In this document: positions 1 through 5,647 of the stretch, in pieces | Position numbering within the stretch: position 1 is the stretch's first letter | How the letters are laid out: every line of letters starts with the position of its first letter | Program-made: the position numbers and the translations under genes | Notes under the pieces: generated by a model | What the model saw: only the letters and a program-made list of their open reading frames with translations | What the model was told of the DNA's origin: nothing | Databases searched by the model: none | NCBI GenBank assembly: GCA_003646045.1 | Contig: QNDV01000165.1 | Coordinates: 1-5,875, forward strand | Length of the DNA: 5,875 bases | Origin: a bacterium | GTDB taxonomy: Bacteria; Krumholzibacteriota; Krumholzibacteria; LZORAL124-64-63 | Direction of reading: 5' to 3'

Positions 1-1578
1 AAGCCGGGGAAGCAACGTGAGCACAGCCAAGCCCGATACCAGCGAAATCCACGCCGGCATCCCCAACCCCGCCGGCACGAACCCCACCAGCGCGGCCACC
101 GCTCCCGCTATCAGGGCAAAGGGTATCTGGGTGCGCACATGATCATGGGGCTCGATGCCGCAGGAGATGGACGAGACGATGGTGGTGTCGCTGAAGGGCG
201 AGCAGTGATCACCGAAGACCGCACCGCTGAATACGGCAGCCACCGTCACGTGCAGGAAGGTCGCCGTCTCGGCCGCGGTAGCCCCGGTCATGGCTCCCGC
301 CGCCGCGGGGATTGCCAGGGGGAACAGGATACCCATGGTTCCCCAGGAGGTACCCGTGGCAAAAGAGACCAGTGCCCCGGTTATGAATACCAGTACCGGC
401 ACCAGCGGCGCCGCTTCGGTCCCGGTAGCCATGGCGGCGATGAGTTCCGCCGTGCCCAGGGCACTCATGGTGCTGCCCAGGATCCAGGCGGCCACCAGAA
501 TCAACACGGGACCGAACATCATCCGCATGCCGTTCGCGAAGGCTCGTCCCGCTGCGGGTATGCGTGCCGCCGGTTTTGCCGGAAAGAGCAGCACGGCCAC
601 GACCGTAGCCACCAGACCCGCCAGCACCATGACCAGGGGGCCGGCGTCCGAACCGAAGGAGGCCACGATCCGGTCGCGGGTCACGGGCAGCAACGGACCG
701 TCCGTGCCCAGCACGTAGAACCCGCCGAAGAAAGACAGTAGCAGCACGGCCAGGGGCACCAGGGCAGAAGCGGTGGATCCGCCGGCAGGGTCCCCATCGC
801 CGTGGGCAACGACGCTGTTGCGCGCCGCGGTTTCGAAACGCCCCATGGGTCCCGGATTCCAGCGCCTGGATATGGACACCCCCAGCAACACGAGGGTGAA
901 CCAGCAGTGGAAGTTGTAGGGCAGTGAAGCCAGGAACTCCGCATACGGATTGACGTCGCGCCCGATAAGGGCAAAGGCCTCGCGGATCATGGACAGTTGG
1001 AAGGCGATCCAGGTCGAAACCACTGCCACGCAGGCCACCGCACTGCTAGTGGAGTCGACGATGTACGCCAGCTTCACCCGGGAGGTCCCGCAACGGTCCG
1101 CCAACCGGCGCGATACCCGCCCGACCATCATGCTGTTGGCCAGTCCGTCGAAGAAGCAGAGCAGACCAAGGCCGGCGGCCGCAGCCTGGAAGCGGCGATC
1201 AGCGTCGTGATCACCCCGCGTCAGGCGCAGCAGCAGACCATGGAAGCCACCTCCCGCGTCCAGCACCGCGGCGAATCCGCCCAGCACCAGGGTGAAAGCA
1301 ATGGCTCCGGTCTTCCAGGTCGAAGCCATACTGGGCGCCAGATGGTCCGCGAAGATAGCCAACCACGCCTGCCACGGGTCGCCGCCGGCCAAGATCACCG
1401 CACCACAGAATCCACCCACCAGCAGACCCACCAAGGCGTGGCGGGTGGCGAGGATGACCGCCACGGCGACAACCGGCGGCCACACGGCTCGGACCGGTGT
1501 GTCCAACCCGGCGAGGGGCCAGGTGAGCAGGATGATGAGCCAGGGGACCAGACGAAAAAGAGGTGCGAAACGGAGCAT
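1..1578 (-). CDS. NhaC-family Na+/H+ antiporter-like membrane protein (C-terminus cut by window)
   Basis: This is an inner-membrane secondary transporter of the NhaC family, whose members exchange Na+ (or organic anions/amino acids) for protons. I read 526 uninterrupted codons from ATG 1578 to the left edge; the stop lies outside. The chain is hydrophobic throughout, with about twelve or more membrane segments. Family signatures are FATGTSWGT (about residues 406-413), GDHCSPFSDTTIVSS (456-470) and a DSTSSAVA...STW segment (175-190), which matches the conserved D-S/T-rich motif in the first half of NhaC proteins. Its length already equals a typical full-length member, so little is missing. The start is backed by GGAAGG (1585-1590) six bases upstream. 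It lies 57 nt after apbE, so it is probably the last or next-to-last operon gene, though separate transcription is possible. The ion or solute cannot be told from sequence; the family call is secure, Na+ specificity is inference. Confidence 0.92.
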   Translation of the reverse strand, partial: MLRFAPLFRLVPWLIILLTWPLAGLDTPVRAVWPPVVAVAVILATRHALVGLLVGGFCGAVILAGGDPWQAWLAIFADHLAPSMASTWKTGAIAFTLVLGGFAAVLDAGGGFHGLLLRLTRGDHDADRRFQAAAAGLGLLCFFDGLANSMMVGRVSRRLADRCGTSRVKLAYIVDSTSSAVACVAVVSTWIAFQLSMIREAFALIGRDVNPYAEFLASLPYNFHCWFTLVLLGVSISRRWNPGPMGRFETAARNSVVAHGDGDPAGGSTASALVPLAVLLLSFFGGFYVLGTDGPLLPVTRDRIVASFGSDAGPLVMVLAGLVATVVAVLLFPAKPAARIPAAGRAFANGMRMMFGPVLILVAAWILGSTMSALGTAELIAAMATGTEAAPLVPVLVFITGALVSFATGTSWGTMGILFPLAIPAAAGAMTGATAAETATFLHVTVAAVFSGAVFGDHCSPFSDTTIVSSISCGIEPHDHVRTQIPFALIAGAVAALVGFVPAGLGMPAWISLVSGLAVLTLLPRL

Positions 1579-1634
1579 GGAGACCCTTCCGGGGACGATG
1601 CCGACGGAACTCTAGCATGGCATACGCCGTGGCG

Positions 1635-2585
1635 TCACTGTGCAGGGTGACGGGTAACGATCCAGTCTCCTTCCCGGCCCTCGCTGACGACTACCCAGGA
1701 CACACCTGGATATCCACCCATGAAGCGGGCACTGGCCCGGGGACCAGATACGAAGATCGCCGTGGCCAGCGCATCGGCCAACCACCCTTCGGCAGCGACC
1801 ACGGTCACGCTGCCACGCCAAGCTACCGGCTGCCCCGTGCGCGGATCCAGTATATGGCCGTAGCGGTGTCCGTCGACCTCCACATATCGTTCATACTGTC
1901 CCGAAGTGGCCACACATGCGTCCTGTACCTGAACGGTCGCCACCTGCCGACGCGGGTCGTCAGGGGCCACGATGCCCACGTCGTCCGCAGCTTGGGCGCC
2001 GAAGACGAGCAGGTTTCCACCCAGGTCCAGCACACCGGCCACGGCACCCGCTGCCACCATGACAGCCCGCGCCCGGTCGAGGGCATACCCCTTGGCGACT
2101 CCGCCCAGGTCGAGTTCGACCCCGTCCCCATGGAACCGTACACTATTGTCGATGACCTCCACGAGTCCATGTCCCACGCGTCGACGCGCGTGATCCAGTA
2201 TCCCCGGCTCGGGCACCTCCGACGCCCCCGACCGCAACCCCCAGGCCTCAACCAGAGGCAGGACCGTGGGGTCGAACGCACCGTTGCTGGCCACCGCCAC
2301 GTCCAGCGCCGCGGACAGTACTTCGCCCAGCTCCGGTGATACCGCAGTCCAGACACCTGCTTCGACGGCCTTGAGACGACTGATCTCCGAATCCCGGCGC
2401 CACGTGCTCAGGATCCCCTCGAGACGACTGATCTCGGCAAATGCCGCGTCGACCGCCGCCACTGCCATCATCCCGTCGGGGGCTACTGCCCGCACCGTGG
2501 CCACGGTACCCATAACGTACCGCGCCTGCTCGTGGGGAACCCCCCACAGGAGATTGCCGAGGAGAAGGAGACGGAGTGCCATCAT
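1635..2585 (-). CDS. apbE: ApbE: FAD:protein FMN transferase
   Basis: ApbE uses FAD and Mg2+ to attach FMN covalently to a Ser/Thr of exported FMN-binding domains. The 316-residue protein shows the family motifs in order: MGT (25-27), STWRRDSEISRL (60-71), FDPTVLPLVEAWG (104-116), LDLGGVAKGYALD (158-170), LDLGGNL (186-192), ATSGQYERY (226-234), GHRYGHILDPRTGQP (239-253) and LADALATAIFVSG (269-281). The His of HILDPRTG (H244) is the conserved catalytic-site His, and D271/T275 sit where the family binds Mg2+. The N-terminus (ALRLLLLGNLLWG) looks like a short Sec signal; no lipobox Cys is present, unlike many ApbE lipoproteins. ATG 2585 overlaps the TGA of the preceding gene, and a second ATG follows at 2582, so either may be used; both imply translational coupling. 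The likely client is the FMN-binding protein two genes upstream. Confidence 0.97.
   Translation of the reverse strand: MMALRLLLLGNLLWGVPHEQARYVMGTVATVRAVAPDGMMAVAAVDAAFAEISRLEGILSTWRRDSEISRLKAVEAGVWTAVSPELGEVLSAALDVAVASNGAFDPTVLPLVEAWGLRSGASEVPEPGILDHARRRVGHGLVEVIDNSVRFHGDGVELDLGGVAKGYALDRARAVMVAAGAVAGVLDLGGNLLVFGAQAADDVGIVAPDDPRRQVATVQVQDACVATSGQYERYVEVDGHRYGHILDPRTGQPVAWRGSVTVVAAEGWLADALATAIFVSGPRASARFMGGYPGVSWVVVSEGREGDWIVTRHPAQ
2373..2435. repeat. 15-bp exact direct repeat inside apbE (period 48 bp)
   Basis: The same 15 bases (gagacgactgatctc on the plus strand) occur at 2373-2387 and 2421-2435. The 48-bp period is exactly 16 codons, and both copies encode EISRL (residues 51-55 and 67-71) in the same frame. 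The second copy is in the conserved family stretch S-E-I-S-R-L. It may be chance plus shared codon choice; deletion between copies would remove 16 residues without a frameshift. Confidence 0.6.
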
Positions 2586-3277
2586 ACCCTGCCGCGGTGG
2601 CCGTTACCGTTGCGGCCGTTGCGCCTGCCGGCCAGGGCTGTGCCGCTGACGATTACCAGCAGGATAGCGAAAGCCAGCATACCGTAGGCCCGAACCATGA
2701 AGGCCGGACCCCAGTGGCCGGTGTGCAGGCGACGGGTCCAGATTCTCACACGTTCGCTCCGGGTGGAGGGGTGGGACCAGATCTCTCGCCAATCGTCCGA
2801 CCCCGCCTCCCGGACCCAGGCATGGTGGTCCGTGGTCACCAGGAACGTTGAAGCCGCTGACACGGCCAGACCACGGGCCGGCTCGTTGATTGAAACCGCC
2901 CCGGGCAGGGCCACCGCTTCCCAGACGGCGCCCCCGTCCCGCGAGACCAGCAGTTCGGTGGTTCCCAGCAGCCCCGCAGTACCGCAATTACCGGACGCAA
3001 AGACCAGCGCCACTGGTTCGGAGGGTGCCAACCGCAGCGGGAGCTCTTGCCAGGTAGACCCCCCGTCGCGACTCTCCTCCAGGCGGAATGGTGCCGCCCG
3101 TAGCAGTCGGTCGTCCGCTACGGGATCCGCCGCCACTACGGTAAACCCCTCGCGGAACGGTCCCGTCCACCGCGGATACAGCAGCCCCAGACCTGTAGTT
3201 GTCAGGACTAACAGGCCCAGGGCTGTCACGAAACCCAGTAGTCGATGAACTCGCCGCACGCCGGAGTGTTGCTTCAC
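2582..3277 (-). CDS. PepSY-type transmembrane protein with periplasmic Asp-box (BNR-like) domain
   Basis: This 231-residue protein has two membrane helices (about 12-34 and 195-217) around a roughly 155-residue periplasmic part, and a short basic Arg/Gly/Asn-rich tail. The helix borders carry signatures of PepSY-associated transmembrane proteins: VHRLLGF...TTTGLGLLYP at the first, RRLHTGHWGP...VSGTALAGR at the second. His 11 and His 185/188 sit where heme-ligand or redox-site histidines occur in such proteins. The periplasmic part has no obvious PepSY domain. It has two Asp-box motifs, SRDGGSTWQELP (69-80) and SRDGGAVWEAVALP (112-125), plus a degenerate third near DDWREIW (161-167), spaced like beta-propeller blades. 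Translation starts at GTG 3277, which overlaps the TGA of the FMN-binding gene; a purine-rich AAAAGGGGGG (3281-3290) supplies the ribosome site. It overlaps apbE by 4 nt. A role as inner-membrane electron conduit to the flavoprotein is inferred from context. Confidence 0.85.
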   Translation of the reverse strand: MKQHSGVRRVHRLLGFVTALGLLVLTTTGLGLLYPRWTGPFREGFTVVAADPVADDRLLRAAPFRLEESRDGGSTWQELPLRLAPSEPVALVFASGNCGTAGLLGTTELLVSRDGGAVWEAVALPGAVSINEPARGLAVSAASTFLVTTDHHAWVREAGSDDWREIWSHPSTRSERVRIWTRRLHTGHWGPAFMVRAYGMLAFAILLVIVSGTALAGRRNGRNGNGHRGRV

Positions 3278-3867
3278 TGTCCCCCCTTTTCGCGGACATC
3301 CACGATCAGGAGGGCCTTGCGCACGGCAAAGGTCACCGCCCGGCTGGAAAGAGTGGCTCCGGTCAGTCCGATGATGTCGCGATTCAGGCGCAGGCTGTCG
3401 TCCAGGTCCTTGCTCCGGAACTGCTTGAGGAACCGTTGCCTCTTCACACCGTCGCCGCGGGACTCGCGGTAAACCATTACCAGCACCTGCCCCACGGTAC
3501 GATCCGGTTTGACGTGGATCATGCAGGTTATGGGTTTGAAGCGGCCCTTTTCCTCCAGAATCACCGCCCAGCCCAGATCACGATCGCCGCGGGTCGCCCG
3601 CCAGACGGGGAATGCAGCTTCGGACACCAGGAAGCCCAGCCTCCGTTGGATTTCCGTGCGTTGCCGGTCCGTGGGAATCCAGTCGGATTCCTCGACGGCG
3701 TCGGCGTGGTCGAAGATCCTGGCCAAAGCCTGATCGGCAGTGAAGTAGACACGCACGGCCTCGGGCCCGTCCGGACTTTCCCGGGGGTCGTCGTTCATTG
3801 CGGCGGAGCTGACCGTCGCCAGGGCAGCCAACCCCAGACCGAGAGTGTGGATGAGTATCCGTACCAC
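3274..3867 (-). CDS. Periplasmic FMN-binding domain protein, predicted covalently flavinylated
   Basis: A 197-residue exported flavoprotein. A signal peptide (about residues 1-22, cleavage near SSA-AMN) precedes a single FMN-binding domain of the NqrC/RnfG/NosR type. Near the C-terminus it has DIIGLTGATLSSRAVT (164-179), matching the S/T-G-A-T-x-S/T-S motif where ApbE links FMN phosphate to the Thr, here T172. Upstream are family-like elements ALARIFDHAD (47-56), GRFKPITCMIHVKPD (108-122) and the MVYRESRGDGVKRQRFLKQF block (131-150) that precedes the motif. The start is GTG 3867: AGGGGG (3873-3878) lies five bases upstream and overlaps the porin stop codon, and no in-frame ATG fits. It starts 9 nt after the porin and overlaps the next gene by 4 nt. 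It should carry electrons in the periplasm; the donor and acceptor are not shown by the sequence. Confidence 0.93.
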   Translation of the reverse strand: MVRILIHTLGLGLAALATVSSAAMNDDPRESPDGPEAVRVYFTADQALARIFDHADAVEESDWIPTDRQRTEIQRRLGFLVSEAAFPVWRATRGDRDLGWAVILEEKGRFKPITCMIHVKPDRTVGQVLVMVYRESRGDGVKRQRFLKQFRSKDLDDSLRLNRDIIGLTGATLSSRAVTFAVRKALLIVDVREKGGQ

Positions 3868-3876
3868 GGGTGCCCC

Positions 3877-5019
3877 CTAGAAATAGGACGCGAAGGAGAA
3901 GAACAATCGACCCTCTGCGTCGCCCTTTTCGCCACCGGCTACCGCCACCCGTCGCCAGTTGTAGTCCAGCTTGAACGCGGTCTCCTCGGTGGGGCGGAAG
4001 TTGGCGCCGATGGTCACGCCGTCCTCGTCGTCGCCGTCCAGTGCCATGTCGTAGTCCATCCAGTCACCCCGCACGACGAGGGTCACTACCGATCCGGCCA
4101 GCAGCTTGTCGTGCAACACGTGCCAGTTCACCTGGGCGTAGACACCGCGCTGGGTCTCGGCCACGTCGGGATAGAGGGAACGATCGATCGCGATGTCTGC
4201 ATAGGCAGCCTCCCCCTGGAGCTCCACCGACCCGAGAGTCAGTTTGGCGTCCAGGGCGGCAATGCTCAGACGATGCTCGCCGGCATCGTCATAGGCGCCG
4301 CTATGACCGGAGATTCCGAAATCCAAACCCAGTCGCGGACTGAATCCCAGTCGGCCGACCAGGGCCTTGTCGTCGTTGTTGTCCTGCTTCTGGGACCCGC
4401 GCCCCTTGCGGATGCGCAGTTTCTCCTCGCCCGGGTCGCCAGTGATGATACCTTCGTTGAAACCGTTGACGAAATAGACTTCGTAGCCCAGATCGCCTTC
4501 CTCACCGACCGGAAAGTCCCCGAACAGCCCCATGCCCGACTCGCTGAGTGTAGTCGGGATGAGTTGCTGCGATACCACGGGCCTGGCCGTGAGATCGTTC
4601 AGCGGACTGTCGTGCAACAAATTGAATCGCCCCAGGGGACTGAGCAGCACTCCCCCGCGGAACCGGAATGCTTCGGTGAAGCGGTAGTCCAGCACGGCGT
4701 ACTCCAGCTTCACCTCCCCGTCACCCTCCACGTTACCGCCGTGTTCGAATTCGATCTCGGCCGAAACCGTCACGCGATCGCTGACGTGACCGGTGATAAA
4801 GGGAATGAATCGATGCTGGTCGAAAGTCGTCGTCCCCTGTTCGGGCATTTCCAGTTCCATGTCGATGTACCCGCCGACGGAAACGCCACCTCCGGCGCCA
4901 CTGAGGTACGGCTTGTCGTAGATGGGACTCGCCGTCCTGGGAATTGATTCGGCTGCCCACGAGAAGGATGCGATGGCTAGGGTCAGCCAACCGACTACCA
5001 GCACATTACGCATGAACAT
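3877..5019 (-). CDS. Outer-membrane porin, OprO/OprP-like beta-barrel
   Basis: A 380-residue outer-membrane barrel. The signal peptide (1-23, cleavage near SWAA) is followed by alternating polar/hydrophobic beta-strands, and the protein ends in RLFFSFASYF with a terminal Phe, the usual barrel-assembly signal. The stretch HRFIPFITGHVSDRVTVSAE (69-88), then GVLLSPLGRFNLLHDSPL (123-140) and IPTTLSESGMGLFGDFP (154-170), resembles phosphate-selective-porin-like proteins; this is family recognition, not proof of phosphate selectivity. Acidic stretches such as DNNDD (213-217) and DGDDEDG (328-334) are likely loops or turns and argue against a simple anion pore. I chose ATG 5019 over an upstream in-frame start at 5043 because AAGGAG (5027-5032) lies seven bases before it and the upstream codons fall in a hairpin. 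It is the first gene of the operon and would admit a substrate for the flavin system, or connect it to the outside. Confidence 0.9.
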   Translation of the reverse strand: MFMRNVLVVGWLTLAIASFSWAAESIPRTASPIYDKPYLSGAGGGVSVGGYIDMELEMPEQGTTTFDQHRFIPFITGHVSDRVTVSAEIEFEHGGNVEGDGEVKLEYAVLDYRFTEAFRFRGGVLLSPLGRFNLLHDSPLNDLTARPVVSQQLIPTTLSESGMGLFGDFPVGEEGDLGYEVYFVNGFNEGIITGDPGEEKLRIRKGRGSQKQDNNDDKALVGRLGFSPRLGLDFGISGHSGAYDDAGEHRLSIAALDAKLTLGSVELQGEAAYADIAIDRSLYPDVAETQRGVYAQVNWHVLHDKLLAGSVVTLVVRGDWMDYDMALDGDDEDGVTIGANFRPTEETAFKLDYNWRRVAVAGGEKGDAEGRLFFSFASYF

Positions 5020-5026
5020 TTTGCAA

Positions 5027-5032
5027 CTCCTT
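5027..5032 (-). promoter_or_regulatory. Shine-Dalgarno that decides the porin start
   Basis: AAGGAG read on the minus strand, seven bases from ATG 5019. It excludes the in-frame start at 5043, which would place the ribosome site inside the protein, and gives a signal peptide beginning MFMRNVL. An ATG two codons later (5013) is a less well spaced alternative. Confidence 0.85.
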
Positions 5033-5041
5033 TTTCTCAGC

Positions 5042-5061
5042 AACTGCCGCTTACGGCAGTT
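5042..5061 (-). repeat. Perfect inverted repeat in the operon leader (8-bp arms, 4-nt loop)
   Basis: On the minus strand AACTGCCG and CGGCAGTT flank TAAG. The arms match perfectly, and the repeat ends about 9 nt before the porin Shine-Dalgarno. It would form a stable hairpin in the 5' leader of the transcript. No U-run follows, so it is not an intrinsic terminator. It could be a repressor operator, an mRNA-stability hairpin or a site that modulates ribosome access. The structure is seen directly; the function is unknown. Confidence 0.7.
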
Positions 5062-5113
5062 ATTGTTGAAAGTTAGTTTTCACATATCTTTTATGCTGCC
5101 ACAAATTTATGGT

Positions 5114-5128
5114 CTATATCCGATATAG
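5114..5128. promoter_or_regulatory. 15-bp palindrome, candidate operator over the -10 element
   Basis: CTATATC and GATATAG flank one central base, so both arms match perfectly over 7 bp. It lies in the AT-rich leader and contains the proposed -10 hexamer (5122-5127), a common position for a repressor site. I cannot match it to a known regulator's consensus. A 7-bp AT-rich palindrome can arise by chance, so regulation is inferred. Confidence 0.45.
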
Positions 5129-5150
5129 TTGATGGGATTTCGGGAGACAA
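5122..5150 (-). promoter_or_regulatory. Predicted sigma70-type promoter for the porin-flavin operon
   Basis: Minus-strand TTGTCT (5145-5150) is spaced 17 nt from TATATC (5122-5127), a fair match to -35/-10 boxes. A T7 tract (5152-5158) directly upstream could act as an UP-like element. Transcription would start near 5115, giving a leader of about 95 nt that includes the 5042-5061 hairpin. The surrounding DNA is clearly more AT-rich than the genes. Confidence 0.45.
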
Positions 5151-5151
5151 G

Positions 5152-5179
5152 AAAAAAAGTATTGGATCTACGATCTCAA
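5152..5179 (-). terminator. Weak Rho-independent terminator-like structure
   Basis: Read on the minus strand, TTG-A-GATC-GTA-GATC-CAA folds into a seven-pair stem with one bulged A and a three-base loop (5162-5179). TAC follows, then seven T (5152-5158). The stem is short and only moderately GC, so it would be inefficient. It overlaps the stop codon of the weak minus-strand ORF at 5168-5542 and would separate any such transcript from the downstream operon. The same T-tract may equally be part of the operon promoter. Confidence 0.3.
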
Positions 5180-5542
5180 CCGCTGGCTGGCCAAAGGTGG
5201 TCTCCGTCTCCGGACGACTACCCGGATGACGCACCGGGACCAGGCCACGGCGCGAATAGCCCTTTCTGCCCCCAACCACACCACAGGCCCCGGATCGGCT
5301 GAACGTATCCACATCATCTGTTCGGAACTCGGCCCTGCGGTGATAGCGAGGACCCGCCATTCGACGTACTCCCAAGCCGTGGTTTCCTGCCCACCCGTCC
5401 ACCGCGTTGACACCTGCCTGGCGCCGGGTTTGCACAGGGCCGGCATACTGTGGGCATTCTGGGTGTCCGGCTCGAACTGGGGTAGATGACACCCAAGACA
5501 ACCATCCTCCGTGAGGCCAAAGATTTTCCAAATCATTTTCAT
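5168..5542 (-). CDS. Doubtful small ORF with a CxxCH motif
   Basis: A possible 124-residue protein starting MKMIWKIFG; a GTG at 5554 is another start. It has one CLGCH motif (residues 15-19), the pattern for covalent heme c attachment, followed by H31 and C37, and several Trp residues. There is no proper signal peptide, which a cytochrome c would need, and the C-terminal third turns into an Arg-rich, low-complexity stretch typical of noncoding GC-rich frames. No good Shine-Dalgarno fits the ATG. Other open frames cover the same DNA on both strands, so coding is unproven. In its favour, the first half has fairly natural composition, and a terminator-like structure sits at its stop. It could be a decayed gene fragment. 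I do not recognise it. Confidence 0.22.
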   Translation of the reverse strand: MKMIWKIFGLTEDGCLGCHLPQFEPDTQNAHSMPALCKPGARQVSTRWTGGQETTAWEYVEWRVLAITAGPSSEQMMWIRSADPGPVVWLGAERAIRAVAWSRCVIRVVVRRRRPPLASQRLRS

Positions 5543-5647
5543 TCCAACTGTCACACCCCCACCCCCAGCTCCGTTCTACCCTCGAACATGGCTTGAGTGA
5601 TTCACAAACAACGCGACCCGGTCGCATCCTGATTGAAGGAGACTCCC
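5180..5647. other. Intergenic stretch without a confident gene
   Basis: This 468-bp stretch separates the minus-strand operon from the divergent plus-strand gene. I see no tRNA, rRNA or CRISPR structure. Open frames exist on both strands, but none has a convincing start, ribosome site and composition; the best is the CxxCH ORF at 5168-5542. A C-rich tandem (two ACCCCC units, 5555-5566) and a small inverted repeat (5613-5625) lie near the right end. I could not find a convincing promoter for the plus-strand gene. Confidence 0.5.
5613..5625. repeat. Small GC-rich inverted repeat upstream of the plus-strand gene
   Basis: GCGACC and GGTCGC flank a single C. It lies 10 nt before the AAGGAG of the plus-strand gene, so it could be an operator or a leader hairpin. 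A 6-bp GC-rich palindrome is not rare in this DNA, so its significance is doubtful. Confidence 0.35.

Noticed and set aside
139..1650. Several plus-strand and off-frame minus-strand open frames over the left part.
   Set aside because: They are shadows of the NhaC-family gene, whose minus-strand frame is open over 526 codons with conserved transporter motifs; the shadow proteins are Arg/His/Gly/Gln-rich without domains.
3199..4947. A 582-codon plus-strand open frame, the longest in the window.
   Set aside because: It is antisense to the porin and FMN-binding genes, both of which have clear family motifs, signal peptides and ribosome sites. Long antisense frames are common in GC-rich coding DNA, and its translation shows no domain.
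5042..5061. The leader inverted repeat as an intrinsic terminator.
   Set aside because: No U-run follows on either strand, and it lies between the promoter and the ribosome site of the porin gene.
5226..5489. An 87-codon plus-strand open frame in the intergenic stretch.
   Set aside because: No ribosome site, no recognisable motif, and it overlaps other equally open frames.
5589..5604. A possible sigma54 promoter (TGGC...TTCA) before the plus-strand gene.
   Set aside because: The -12 element lacks the near-invariant GC dinucleotide (TC at that position), so the match is not credible.
5091..5627. A 178-codon minus-strand open frame across the intergenic stretch.
   Set aside because: Low-complexity, Arg/Gly-rich translation with no domain or ribosome site, and it runs through the AT-rich promoter region of the operon.
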